This document shows, one piece after another, positions 17,159 through 25,585 of a DNA stretch of 64,000 nucleotides (the first letter of the stretch is position 1; each line of letters begins with the position of its first letter). Both the position numbers and the translations under genes were made by a program. The stretch covers positions 496,001 through 560,000 of the forward strand of contig NZ_CXYV01000002.1 in assembly GCF_001286805.1 (NCBI RefSeq), read 5' to 3'. This stretch comes from Kallipyga gabonensis (GTDB lineage: Bacteria; Bacillota; Clostridia; Tissierellales; Peptoniphilaceae). Below the pieces are notes generated by a model. It ran no database searches, was not told the origin of the DNA, and saw nothing but the letters and a program-made list of their open reading frames with translations.

Positions 17159-17211
17159 GGCTCTTGATGGCAGACAACCGGTGGGATTGAGGCATGAGGC
17201 GGCCTTGCCCT

Positions 17212-17740
17212 GTCCTTCCCTGGCTGGCGCCCGATTCCGTCATGAGCCAGGGCGGCTCTGCCACTGTCCTCCCCTGACTGGGGCCCGATTCCGTCATGAG
17301 CCAGGGCGGCATCGTCCCTGGCTCGCCCTGGCTGGGCCTCGATTTCGCTATGAGTCAGGGCATCCTCGTCCTGTCCTGCCCTGGCTGGGCTTCGATTTCG
17401 CCATGAGCCAGGGTATCCTCGCCCCTATTCCGCCCTGGCTGGATCTCGATTTCGCTATGAGCCAGGGCATCCTCGCCCCTATTCCGCCCTGGCTGGGGCT
17501 CGACTTCGCCACTAGCCAGGGCAGCATCGTCCTATCCCGCCCTGGCTAGGCCTCATATCCGCCGCTAGCCAGGGCATCCTCGCCCCTGTCCCGCCCTGGC
17601 TGGGCCTCGATTTTGCCATGAGCCAGGGCATCCTCGTCCTGTCCCGCCCTGGCTGGGCCGCGATTTCGCCATAAGCCAGGGCATCCTCGCCCCTGTCCCG
17701 CTCTGGCTGGGGCTCATATTCGTCGTTTGCCAGGGCGGCA
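17212..17740 (+). repeat. Ten-unit 53-54-bp inverted-repeat array (GCCCTGGCT/AGCCAGGGC)
   Basis: Ten copies of GCCCTGGCT, then a 19-base interior such as GGGCCTCGATTTCGCCATG, then AGCCAGGGC, separated by about 16 bases (ATCCTCGCCCCTGTCCC type). Several stem changes are compensated on the other arm. The array lies downstream of the GH3 gene and follows the 44-bp array directly. No gene is present in 16632-17791. Confidence 0.88.
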
Positions 17741-17791
17741 TAGCCCCCGGCTCGCCCAACAGTGAGGTGCGAGTCTTCCTTTGCCCGGGCC

Positions 17792-20209
17792 TTATCGCCG
17801 CCGGGGCTTGGCGAAGGAAAGGCGGCCGTTGGCCAGGTTGACGGTTAGGCAGATCAGACGGTAGATGGCCCGGCTCCCGCTTTGGCAGGCGACGGCATCT
17901 ATGGGGCCGGTGGTGGCGCCGTGGATCATCATTTGGACCTGGGGATCTTCCGGCCGGCGGTTGGGGAACATCCGGTAGATGGCCCGGGTGACCAGGGCCC
18001 GGGTTAGGCGGGCCATGCGGGAGGTCTTGGCCATGTCGTTGAGGGTGGAGGCCAGGCTGTAGTCGCCTTTTCCCTGGCGGTCGAAGTGGGAGAGGGGGCG
18101 GCCATAGAGGCGGCGGAAGGTGTCCTGGCTGACCTCCAGGGGACCCTCCTGGAAAAAGTCGGGATAGGACTCCCGGTCATGGCCGGGAAGGCTAATGCCG
18201 TCGACTTGGACCTCTTTTTCCATAAGAATATCCTCGACCGACCGGCCTAGCTGGACCCGGTAGGTCCCGGCAACTTGGACAAAGCCCCGGCCCGGCTCAT
18301 AGACCGCATAAGCCCGGTCATCCAGGGGGATCTCGACCTCCCAGGATTGGCCGGGATCCAGGTGGACCTTGCAGAAGCCCCGGAGCTCCCGGCGGGCTTG
18401 GATCCGGCCCCGATCAGGGTTCTCCACATAGACCTGGAGGACCTCCCGGCCGGCCCGTTGGCCCGTGTTTTCCACCCGGACCCGGACCGTCCGCCCCTGG
18501 TCCAGGACCCGGAAGTCCCGGTAGGCGAAGTCGGTGTAGGAGAGGCCATGGCCGAAGGGGAAGAGGGTGGGGACCTCATAGCTGGCGAAATAACGGTAGC
18601 CGACAAAGAGGCTTTCCCGGTACTCCAGGTCCTTAGAGGTCCGGTCGAAGTAGCGACTGGAGGCCACATCCTCCAAGCGGAGGGGCCATGTTTCCGCCAG
18701 CCGTCCCGAGGGATTGACTCGGCCGGTCACCAGGTCGGCCACGGCCTCCGAGCAGGCCTGGCCAGCCAGGTAGACCTGGAGGATGGCATCCATCCGGTCG
18801 GCAAAGGGGACCTCATAGGGGGCCCCGGAAAAGGAGAGGTAGATGACCCGGTCAGCCTTTTCCCGGATCCGGTCCATGAGGGAGATTTGGTTGGCCGGGA
18901 GCATGAGGTCAGCCCGGTCGAAGCCCTCGCCCTCGACCAGGTCGGTCAGGCCCCCGAAAAAGAGGACGGGTCGGCCCGAACGGATCCGGCCCAGGGCCTC
19001 ATCCACCAGGGCCCGGTCTTCCTCCAGGGAGTCCATCCGGTAGCCCGGGGCATAGTCCACCCGGAAGCCGGCCTCCTCCAGGGCTTCCACCATATCCTGC
19101 CGGAGGCGGGCATTGACCTGGCTGGACCCGCCCCCCTGGAAGCGGGGGGACCGGGCCATGGCCCCGATGACGGTGATCTCGGGAGAGAGGGCGGGATCCA
19201 GGGGGAGGACCCCCTCATTTTTCAGGAGGACGGCGGATTGGCCGGCCATGCGTCGGGCCAGGTCGTGGTGGCGGTCGGCCAGGTCGGCGGCCCCGCCGGC
19301 TCCCTCGGACTTGGCTTCCTTGCCGGGCCCACCGGCCCACCGGTCCCGGTTCTCCAGAGAGGAGTTGATGAGGTCCAGGATCCGGTCCACGGCCCGGTCC
19401 AGGTCCTCCTCCCGGACCCGGCCCGACATGAGGCCCTCCTCCAAGTCCTCCCGGTGGATGCCCAGGGAGTCGGGCATCTCCAGGTCCAGGCCCGCCCGGA
19501 TGGCCTCATCCAGGTGGATGATGGCTGACCAGTCCGAGACGACCAGGCCCCGGAAGCCCCATTCTTTCCGAAGGATGTCGGTCAGGAGCCAGGCGGATTC
19601 GCCGACATATTGGCCATTGAGCCGGTTGTAGGAGGACATGATGGTGGCAGGCTGGGCCGCCTTGACCACCATTTCAAAGGCCCGGAGGTAGATTTCCCGG
19701 AGGGCCCGTTCATCCACCTGGGCATTGGCCGTTTGGCGGTTGGATTCCTGGTTGTTGACGGCAAAGTGCTTGAGGGAGGCCCCCACCCCCATGGCCTGGA
19801 GCTCCTGTACATAGGCGGTGGCCAGGATCCCGGTCAGATAGGGGTCCTCCGAAAAATACTCGAAATTCCGCCCACAGAGGGGGGTCCGCTTCATGGTCAC
19901 GCCCGGGCCCAGGAGGATGTCCACCCCTTTTTGGATGGACTCCTCCGCCAGGGCCCTGGCCAGGTCGCCCACCAGGTCGGCATCCCAGGATGAGGCCAGG
20001 CAGGAGGCGGTAGGAAAGCAGGTGGCCGACTCCGCTTCGTCATATTGAGTCCCTTCGATCTCTTTTCGGACACCATGGGGTCCATCCGTCATGAGGAGGG
20101 AGGGGATTTTTCCCTGGCCATCCCAGGTCCGCCACATCCCCATCCCGGTCACCAGGCGGATCTTCTCCTCTTGGGTCAGGTCTTCTCTTCTGATTCTCCG
20201 ATTGGCCAT
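17792..20209 (-). CDS. Glycoside hydrolase family 3 beta-glucosidase
   Basis: An 805-residue, probably cytoplasmic enzyme (no signal peptide) that releases terminal beta-linked sugars by a retaining mechanism. The GH3 N-terminal barrel spans about 1-290: MTDGPHGVR, KHFAVNNQESNR and LVVSDWSAI, where Asp226 is the predicted nucleophile. The alpha/beta sandwich domain follows (SAVLLKNEGVLPLDP, residues about 325-560). A fibronectin-III-like domain (VRVRVENTGQRAGREVLQVY) comes at about 610-690, and the last 120 residues are an extra helical tail seen in intracellular clostridial GH3 enzymes. GGAAGGAG precedes the ATG. The gene is very GC-rich. It diverges from the ene-reductase at 20384 across 174 bp, which may mean co-regulation in degradation of a glycosylated plant compound. 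Confidence 0.93.
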   Translation of the reverse strand: MANRRIRREDLTQEEKIRLVTGMGMWRTWDGQGKIPSLLMTDGPHGVRKEIEGTQYDEAESATCFPTASCLASSWDADLVGDLARALAEESIQKGVDILLGPGVTMKRTPLCGRNFEYFSEDPYLTGILATAYVQELQAMGVGASLKHFAVNNQESNRQTANAQVDERALREIYLRAFEMVVKAAQPATIMSSYNRLNGQYVGESAWLLTDILRKEWGFRGLVVSDWSAIIHLDEAIRAGLDLEMPDSLGIHREDLEEGLMSGRVREEDLDRAVDRILDLINSSLENRDRWAGGPGKEAKSEGAGGAADLADRHHDLARRMAGQSAVLLKNEGVLPLDPALSPEITVIGAMARSPRFQGGGSSQVNARLRQDMVEALEEAGFRVDYAPGYRMDSLEEDRALVDEALGRIRSGRPVLFFGGLTDLVEGEGFDRADLMLPANQISLMDRIREKADRVIYLSFSGAPYEVPFADRMDAILQVYLAGQACSEAVADLVTGRVNPSGRLAETWPLRLEDVASSRYFDRTSKDLEYRESLFVGYRYFASYEVPTLFPFGHGLSYTDFAYRDFRVLDQGRTVRVRVENTGQRAGREVLQVYVENPDRGRIQARRELRGFCKVHLDPGQSWEVEIPLDDRAYAVYEPGRGFVQVAGTYRVQLGRSVEDILMEKEVQVDGISLPGHDRESYPDFFQEGPLEVSQDTFRRLYGRPLSHFDRQGKGDYSLASTLNDMAKTSRMARLTRALVTRAIYRMFPNRRPEDPQVQMMIHGATTGPIDAVACQSGSRAIYRLICLTVNLANGRLSFAKPRRR

Positions 20210-20383
20210 CGTCCACTCCTTCCGTCCAACCCCTTCGGTGCATACCCCTGCCGGCGGGCCATGAGCCCCGTCAATTTTCTCCTTTCAGTCTATCCGATTT
20301 TTCGATGGAAAGAAAATTCTAGGTTAAAATAGAAGAAAGAAGCAGGATGGGCTTGGGCGACAGAAGATAGAAAGGAAGCGATT

Positions 20384-22474
20384 ATGAACCAGACCCCGGA
20401 ATATCCCCAGATGAACCAGGAATTCGCCCCTCTTTTTACCCCGTGGAAGATCGGAAAGCTGGAGATCAAGAACCGGATTGTCCTGACCTCCATGGGAGGA
20501 ACCAATCTCTTGGGTTGGATGGAGAAGAACCATTTCGATGAGACCGGGGCCCGCTTTATCAAGACGGTGGCGGACAACAATGCGGGCCTGGTCCTCCCGG
20601 GCTGCCAGGCTGTCTACAACCCCATGTTCGGCCAGTGGCTCTATAAGAACAAAAAGATGTATCGGGACCTGGCTGAGTGGATGCCGGCCTTCCACAAGAC
20701 GGGGGCCAAGCTCTTTGTCCAGCTGACGGCGGGCTTCGGCCGGTCATTCACCATCACCCCCATGATGGAGACCCTCTACACCAACCCCATCCTCCGGGTC
20801 CTGTCCAAGCCGGTCATGAACCTGGACAAGATCACCGCATCCGCCTCGCCCTCGCCCAACCGCTGGTCGGACAAGGTCCCCTCCCGGGCCATGAGGGTGG
20901 AGGAGATCCAAGAGATGGTGGAGGCCTTCGGGAAGACGGCCCTCCTCCTCAAGGAAGCCGGAGTGGACGGAGTGGAGATCCATGCGGTCCATGAGGGCTA
21001 TCTCCTGGACCAATTTGCCCTCAAATACATCAATAAGCGGACGGATGAATACGGGGGAAGTCGGGAGAACCGCTACCGCTTTGCCGTGGACATCGTTCGG
21101 GAAATCAAGCGGGTCTGCGGGGAGGACTTCCCGGTCTCCCTCCGCTATTCCGTCCAGTCCAAGACCAAGGGCTTCCGCTCCGGGATCCTTCCCGGGGAAG
21201 AGGCGGAGGAAGCCGGCCGGGACATGGAGGAATCCCGCTGGGCCGCCCGCCATCTCCAGGAGGCGGGCTACGACATGCTCAACTGCGACAACGGGACCTA
21301 CGACGCCTGGTATTGGGCCCATCCGCCCATCTATATGCCGGAAAACTGCAATCTGGAGGACGTCAAGGAAATCCGGAAGTCCGTCGACATCCCGGTCGTC
21401 TCCGGCGGCCGGATGGATCCTCATGTCGCCGCCCGGGAGATCGCCCAGGGGACCATCGACGGTGCCGGCTTCGCCCGGGCCTTCCTGGCCGACCAGGAGT
21501 GGGTGACCAAGCTCATGGAGGGCAGGGAGGAGGAAATCCGCCCCTGCATCCTCTGCCACAATGCCTGCTTCAACATGAGCAAGTGGAAGGGGACCCCCAA
21601 CATGCAGGAGCTCAACGACTCCCTCAACCTCTCTCGGTGTGCGGTCAATGCGGAAACGATGCAGTGGGACAAGCACTATATCCAAAAGACCGACCGGCCC
21701 AAGACCGTCCACATCATCGGGGGCGGGGTGGCCGGGATGGAGGCGGCCCGGGTCCTCAAGCTCCGGGGCCATGAGCCTATTATTTATGAGAAGACCGGCG
21801 AGCTTGGCGGTGTCGTCATCCCGGGCGGGGCCGAGGGCTATAAGAAACCCATGCGGGACCTTTTGGCATGGTATCGGGGGGAAATGGAACGCCTGGACAT
21901 TACCGTGAACTTCAACCAGGACATCCGGCCCGACCATGACTTCGGCGGCCAGCCGGTCATTGTGGCGACCGGCGGCAAGCCCCTGGTCCTGCAAAATATC
22001 CCCGGCTTCGACCGGACCATCGAAGCCACCGACTTCCTCCGGGGTCGCGAAGTCGGCGACCGGGTTGCCATCATCGGCGGGAGCCTGACCGGCTGCGAGA
22101 TCGCCTATGAGCTGGCCCTCCAAGGCAAAAAGCCCTTTATTATTGAAATGAAGGAGGACCTCATCGCCAACAAAGGCGTCTGCTTGGCCAATTCTTCCTA
22201 CCTCCGGGAGTGGTTCGCCCTCCACCAGGTTCCCGTCTTCCTGGAATCTTCAGTGGTCGAAGTCAAGCAAGGCGCCATCGCCTTCAAAGACCCCTCCGAC
22301 CAGGTCAAAGAAGAAGCCTGCGACTCCGTCATCTCCGCCGTCGGCTACCGCCCCGCCCCCCTCATGACCAAGGACCAAGCCGGCGCCCAGGTCCGCCTCA
22401 TCGGAGATTGCGAGGCCATCGGCACCATCAAAACCGCCATCTGGCAGGCCTATGAGGCGGCCATGGCGATATAG
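20384..22474 (+). CDS. FMN/FAD/Fe-S ene-reductase, 2-enoate reductase-like (OYE family)
   Basis: A 696-residue paralogue-type enzyme of the gene at 13212. The TIM barrel (residues 12-380) includes LEIKNRIVLTSMGG, GVDGVEIHAVHEGYLLDQFA and KRTDEYGGSREN. The Fe-S segment is CILCHNAC with a fourth Cys after a longer insertion (about 25 residues). The FAD motif is HIIGGGVAGMEAARVL and the second nucleotide motif VAIIGGSLTGCEIAYEL. Compared with the 13212 product it has normal CxxCxxxC spacing and insertions in the barrel, so it is a different subfamily, closer to 2-enoate reductases and BaiH-like proteins. GAAAGGAAG precedes the ATG. A weak promoter may lie around TAAAAT (20325-20330). The substrate is unknown. 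Confidence 0.87.
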   Translation: MNQTPEYPQMNQEFAPLFTPWKIGKLEIKNRIVLTSMGGTNLLGWMEKNHFDETGARFIKTVADNNAGLVLPGCQAVYNPMFGQWLYKNKKMYRDLAEWMPAFHKTGAKLFVQLTAGFGRSFTITPMMETLYTNPILRVLSKPVMNLDKITASASPSPNRWSDKVPSRAMRVEEIQEMVEAFGKTALLLKEAGVDGVEIHAVHEGYLLDQFALKYINKRTDEYGGSRENRYRFAVDIVREIKRVCGEDFPVSLRYSVQSKTKGFRSGILPGEEAEEAGRDMEESRWAARHLQEAGYDMLNCDNGTYDAWYWAHPPIYMPENCNLEDVKEIRKSVDIPVVSGGRMDPHVAAREIAQGTIDGAGFARAFLADQEWVTKLMEGREEEIRPCILCHNACFNMSKWKGTPNMQELNDSLNLSRCAVNAETMQWDKHYIQKTDRPKTVHIIGGGVAGMEAARVLKLRGHEPIIYEKTGELGGVVIPGGAEGYKKPMRDLLAWYRGEMERLDITVNFNQDIRPDHDFGGQPVIVATGGKPLVLQNIPGFDRTIEATDFLRGREVGDRVAIIGGSLTGCEIAYELALQGKKPFIIEMKEDLIANKGVCLANSSYLREWFALHQVPVFLESSVVEVKQGAIAFKDPSDQVKEEACDSVISAVGYRPAPLMTKDQAGAQVRLIGDCEAIGTIKTAIWQAYEAAMAI

Positions 22475-22523
22475 AGACGGCCCTGGGGTCGTGGGATGGG
22501 GCCGGGTGATGGCGAGGTCACTC

Positions 22524-22586
22524 CGGGGTGGTGGCGTGATGCCGCTGTAGCCTGGCTCGAGCCCGATTCTGCCTTGAGCCAGGGCA
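22524..22586 (+). repeat. CCTGGCTC/GAGCCAGG hairpin, left flank of an array
   Basis: CCTGGCTC (22551-22558) pairs with GAGCCAGG (22576-22583) around GAGCCCGATTCTGCCTT-like bases. With its leader (GTGGCGTGATGCCGCTG) it is a direct repeat of 22986-23049; the two copies bracket the CAGGG array. Confidence 0.75.
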
Positions 22587-22684
22587 GCCCGGCCCCGGCT
22601 GTGGCTCTTGCCTCGGACTCTGAAGTCATCAGTTGTTCAATTCCTAGGTGTTTTCTGTTCCTGTTTTTCTTTGGATTTGGCGGG

Positions 22685-22966
22685 TTGTCAGGGTTTCAGA
22701 CCCTGTTATTCTTTGGATTAAACAAAATATCAGGGTTTCAGCCCCTGACATTTTCACTATCTGCCAAATTAACAGGGTCATTTTTCGCCCTGATATTGTT
22801 GAAATTCTCTCATTTGACAGGGTTATCCCCCCTGATATTCTTGTGAATTGTACATTTGACAGGGCCTTTTTTGACCCTGATATTTTTCAGATTCTACGAA
22901 TTGTCAGGGCTCCGGACCCTGATATTCTCATGATTATCTCAATTGGCAGGGTCGATCGTTCCTGGG
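22685..22966 (+). repeat. CAGGG/CCCTG hairpin array, seven units
   Basis: Seven units of 41-46 bp, each with CAGGG, 6-10 bases and CCCTG. The linkers follow the pattern ATATTCTT-N2-GATT-N3-CAAATTG. It lies between the convergent ene-reductase and GNAT genes; no open frame here resembles a protein. Confidence 0.85.
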
Positions 22967-22985
22967 AGATGGCTATTAAGGGGCT

Positions 22986-23049
22986 TTGGGGCGGTGGCGT
23001 GATGCCGCTGGACCCTGGCTCGAGCCCGTTTCTGCCTTGAACCAGGGCA
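22986..23049 (+). repeat. CCCTGGCTC hairpin, right flank of the array
   Basis: CCCTGGCTCGA (from 23013) pairs with TTGAACCAGGG (ending 23047) using one G-T pair. The leader GTGGCGTGATGCCGCTG is identical to that of the 22524-22586 copy. Confidence 0.75.
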
Positions 23050-23091
23050 ACCCCAGCCCGCCATGCCCCCCTCGGCGACCCCCTCCACAAA

Positions 23092-23128
23092 AAAACAGCC
23101 CCGTCGACTTCGACGAGGGCTGTTTTCT
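23092..23128 (-). terminator. Terminator of the GNAT gene
   Basis: AAAACAGCCCCGTCG pairs with CGACGAGGGCTGTTTT; on the minus strand the hairpin is followed by a T-rich run. It lies directly downstream of the GNAT stop. Confidence 0.85.
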
Positions 23129-23131
23129 TAT

Positions 23132-23722
23132 TCACTCAGGCTTTTTTTCCAGGAGGACCAGCATGACGCCGTCAATCCCATTGAAGACAGTTGGGATCTG
23201 GCCCACTTCCCGGTAACCCAGCTTGCGATAGAGGGCCCGGGCCCGGTGGTTGAGGACATTGGTGTCCAACCGAAGGGCTTTCATGCCTTGGTTCCGAGCC
23301 AAGTCTTCATAGAAGGCGACGAAGGTTCGGCCATAGCCGAGGCCGCTGGCCAAGGGATCCACGGTCAGGGTGTGGAGGACCAGGACCTCATCCTCATCCG
23401 CCGCCAGCTGCCAGTTGGCCACCCCATATTCCGGGAGCTGGACTTGGTTGATGACCCCGGCGGCAACGATGGTCTCTTTGCCGGGGCCATGGCCCCCGTG
23501 GTTCGGCTTCGTGGCTTCCTCCGGGTCCGCCTCGGCCGGGCCCGTCTCGACCAGGACATAGAGGTCGCCCCGGTCCAGGGCCGCTCGGGCGGTGTCCAGG
23601 GTGGGGTAGACCCCGCGGATCCAGCCGGTGGAAAGGAGGCCGGCCTCCTCATGGTCATGGATCCGGTCGTAGATGTCCCCGATGGCCATGAGGTCCCGGG
23701 AGGTAGCCTTGCGAAAATTCAT
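23132..23722 (-). CDS. GNAT-family N-acetyltransferase
   Basis: A 196-residue acetyl-CoA-dependent acetyltransferase. ATG 23722 is chosen: AAGGTGG in the end of the preceding gene is well spaced, the start lies 4 bp after that gene's stop, and MNFRKATSRDLMAI is a typical GNAT N-terminus. The acetyl-CoA loop is LTVDPLASGLGYGRTFVAFY (motif A, residues about 135-155), followed by ALRLDTNVLNHRARALYRKL (motif B). Translation is probably coupled to the alcohol dehydrogenase gene upstream. Substrate unknown. Confidence 0.85.
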   Translation of the reverse strand: MNFRKATSRDLMAIGDIYDRIHDHEEAGLLSTGWIRGVYPTLDTARAALDRGDLYVLVETGPAEADPEEATKPNHGGHGPGKETIVAAGVINQVQLPEYGVANWQLAADEDEVLVLHTLTVDPLASGLGYGRTFVAFYEDLARNQGMKALRLDTNVLNHRARALYRKLGYREVGQIPTVFNGIDGVMLVLLEKKPE

Positions 23723-23726
23723 GCGA

Positions 23727-24881
23727 CTAGAAGTCCACCTTCTTGCCATAGTAGGCGCATTCGTAGATCTTCTTGATGTCTTCAGGGGAGGTCTGACGTG
23801 GGTTGGTCAGGGTGCAGGCATCCTTGAAGGCGTTCTCGGCCATGACGTCCAGGTGGGCCAGGAAGTCCTCTTCCTTGATGACGGTGTTCTGCCCTTCCTG
23901 GATGGAGGCGGTCAGGCCAACAGAAGCGTTGAGCTTGCGGATTTCTTCAGCGATATCATCGATGCCCAGGATCTTCTCCAGCTCATCATAGCGGTTGGTT
24001 TCCTTCCGGTTGTAGTCGATGACGTAGGGGAGCATGATGGCGTTGGCTTCGCCGTGGGTCAGGTGGAAGATGCCGCCGATCTTGTGGGCCATGGAGTGGA
24101 CGATCCCGAGTGAGCAGTTGGAGAAAGCCATGCCGGCCAGGGTGGAGGCGTCGTGCATCTTAACACGGGCTTCCATGTCGTCGCCCTTGTCGAAGGCCTT
24201 CTTCAGGTAGCCGAAGACCAGCTGGATGGCCCGGATGGCCAGGGGATCGGTGTAGTCATCCGCATTAGTGGATACATAGGCTTCCACCGCATGGGTCATG
24301 ACGTCCATCCCGGTCTGGGCGGTGATTCTGGGAGGCATAGTTGCTGGAATCTTAGCATCCAAGAGGGCCGCATAGGGGACGAAGTCGGGGTGGACCAGGG
24401 GATACTTGATCTCGGCTTCGGTGTCGGTGATGACGGAGAAAGCTGTGATTTCCGAGGCTGTCCCGGAGGTGGAGGGGATGCAGATCATCTTGGCCTTATC
24501 GCCCAGGGGTGGGTTGTCGAAGTTGGCCAGTTTCTGGAAGTCATAGCCCGGGTGCTCATAGAAAACCCACATGAGCTTGGCCGCATCCATAGCCGACCCG
24601 CCGCCCAATGCAATGATCCACTGAGGACCAAATTCTTCCATCTTCTTTCCACCCGCCAAGCAGGTCTTGAGCGAAGGATCCGGTTCCACGCCGTCAATAA
24701 TTTCCACTTCCAAGCCGGCCTTTTCCAAGAGTGCCTTGGCATCATCAAGGAAACCGCCCCGCTTCATGGAGTTTCCGCCGGTCACGATCACCGCACGGTC
24801 GCCGTCCAAAGTGGAGAGGAAGTCCATGGCCCCATCGCCATGGATGATCTTGTTGGGAACAGAGAAAATTGAGTAAGTCAT
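23727..24881 (-). CDS. Iron-containing alcohol dehydrogenase
   Basis: A 384-residue group III alcohol dehydrogenase that reduces an aldehyde or ketone with NAD(P)H. The N-terminal domain binds the cofactor through ALGGGSAMDAAKLM (residues about 93-106). The metal site residues are spread through GMDVMTHAVEAYVS and GIVHSMAHKIGGIFHLTHGE, with the conserved His residues. AAGGAGG lies 6 bases before the ATG. It forms a two-gene unit with the GNAT gene. In fermentative anaerobes such enzymes regenerate NAD by making ethanol, butanol or diols; which applies here is not visible. Confidence 0.93.
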   Translation of the reverse strand: MTYSIFSVPNKIIHGDGAMDFLSTLDGDRAVIVTGGNSMKRGGFLDDAKALLEKAGLEVEIIDGVEPDPSLKTCLAGGKKMEEFGPQWIIALGGGSAMDAAKLMWVFYEHPGYDFQKLANFDNPPLGDKAKMICIPSTSGTASEITAFSVITDTEAEIKYPLVHPDFVPYAALLDAKIPATMPPRITAQTGMDVMTHAVEAYVSTNADDYTDPLAIRAIQLVFGYLKKAFDKGDDMEARVKMHDASTLAGMAFSNCSLGIVHSMAHKIGGIFHLTHGEANAIMLPYVIDYNRKETNRYDELEKILGIDDIAEEIRKLNASVGLTASIQEGQNTVIKEEDFLAHLDVMAENAFKDACTLTNPRQTSPEDIKKIYECAYYGKKVDF

Positions 24882-25036
24882 AGGTCCTCCTTAAAGGGAT
24901 TAAATGGGGATAGTTAAATAAGTAACAATATCCTGTTCCATAATAGTAGCAAATATTTGGATAATAAGCAATACCTAACATACACCACCCCCGTCTGTGC
25001 GCCGAGGTCGGGCTGAAGCCCGCCCAGGGCACCGCC

Positions 25037-25260
25037 AATACCCCTCCATCCTTCCGATTTCGCCAGTTGGGCCGGTACGGCAATACCCCTCCATCCTTCC
25101 GATTTCGCCAGTTGGGCCGGTACGGCAACACCCCTCCATCCTTCCAATTTCGTTATTTGGAGCGGTATGGCAATACCCCTCCATCCTTCCGATTTCGTCA
25201 TTTGGAGCGGTATGACGATACCCCTCTTTCCGCCAATTTCGTCGTTTGGGCCGGTATGAC
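25037..25260 (+). repeat. Five-unit 45-bp inverted-repeat array (ATACCCCTCC/GGAGCGGTAT)
   Basis: Units start at 25038, 25083, 25128, 25173 and 25218. Each reads ATACCCCTCC, then an interior such as ATCCTTCCGATTTCGTCATT, then GGAGCGGTAT or GGGCCGGTAC. The joint between units (GGCA) makes a second, short-loop hairpin GGTAT/ATACC. It lies upstream of both the alcohol dehydrogenase and the DMT genes. Bases 24882-25036 show no gene. Confidence 0.88.
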
Positions 25261-25427
25261 AGTGAAAAAATAACCCGCTTCTCTGATTATCTCCTCAACG
25301 ATTTCTTTTTTTTCACCAAATTTTTTTAGCAATTTACAATGTTTTTCTGATCAATAGATTTCAAAAAAGCCTTTTTTAACTCTTGAGGACAATAAAAATA
25401 CTAAGTTCTCGCATTTTATCTCCATAA

Positions 25428-25453
25428 AAAAATGGCGGGATATTCATCCCGCC
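25428..25453 (-). terminator. Orphan terminator-like hairpin, minus orientation
   Basis: GGCGGGAT (25434-25441) pairs with ATCCCGCC (25446-25453); on the minus strand the stem is followed by seven T (positions 25426-25432). No minus-strand gene lies to its right. Bases 25261-25427 are AT-rich without recognisable content. Confidence 0.6.
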
Positions 25454-25550
25454 TAAGGTGGCCCAAAGAGTGTTAACCCAGGCCATATCTTTATACACCT
25501 ACATATTATCAAAATAAATGTCCCAAGGTAAGGGCGATGAGATTGTGCGG

Positions 25551-25556
25551 TATAAT
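25551..25556 (+). promoter_or_regulatory. -10 box of the DMT transporter gene
   Basis: TATAAT lies 30 bp before the ATG at 25586, giving a short leader that includes AAAAGGAGA. No good -35 box is seen 17 bp upstream. Confidence 0.5.
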
Positions 25557-25585
25557 AGGAGAAGCTTAATGAAAAGGAGATTGCT

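Noticed and set aside
16797-17190. Overlapping open frames on both strands encoding Pro/Lys/Gly-rich repeats
   Set aside because: They follow the repeat period, appear in several frames and both strands at once, and lack ribosome sites. They are by-products of the hairpin array.
17157-17759. Open frames with repeated LxxAMSQGIL-type peptides across the 53-54 bp array
   Set aside because: Non-coding inverted repeats translate this way because the unit is close to a multiple of three. No start context, and the DNA palindromes explain the conservation better.
18275-19528. Long open frame (417 codons) on the plus strand inside the GH3 gene
   Set aside because: It is antisense to a clear glycoside hydrolase and arises from the very high GC content; composition is unlike real proteins. 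The same applies to the long antisense frames at 20744-22225, 56662-58290 and 15219-16115.
22685-22966. Possible CRISPR array (regular 41-46 bp period)
   Set aside because: The conserved parts are short palindromes with partly conserved linkers; there are no unique 30-40 bp spacers and no cas genes nearby.
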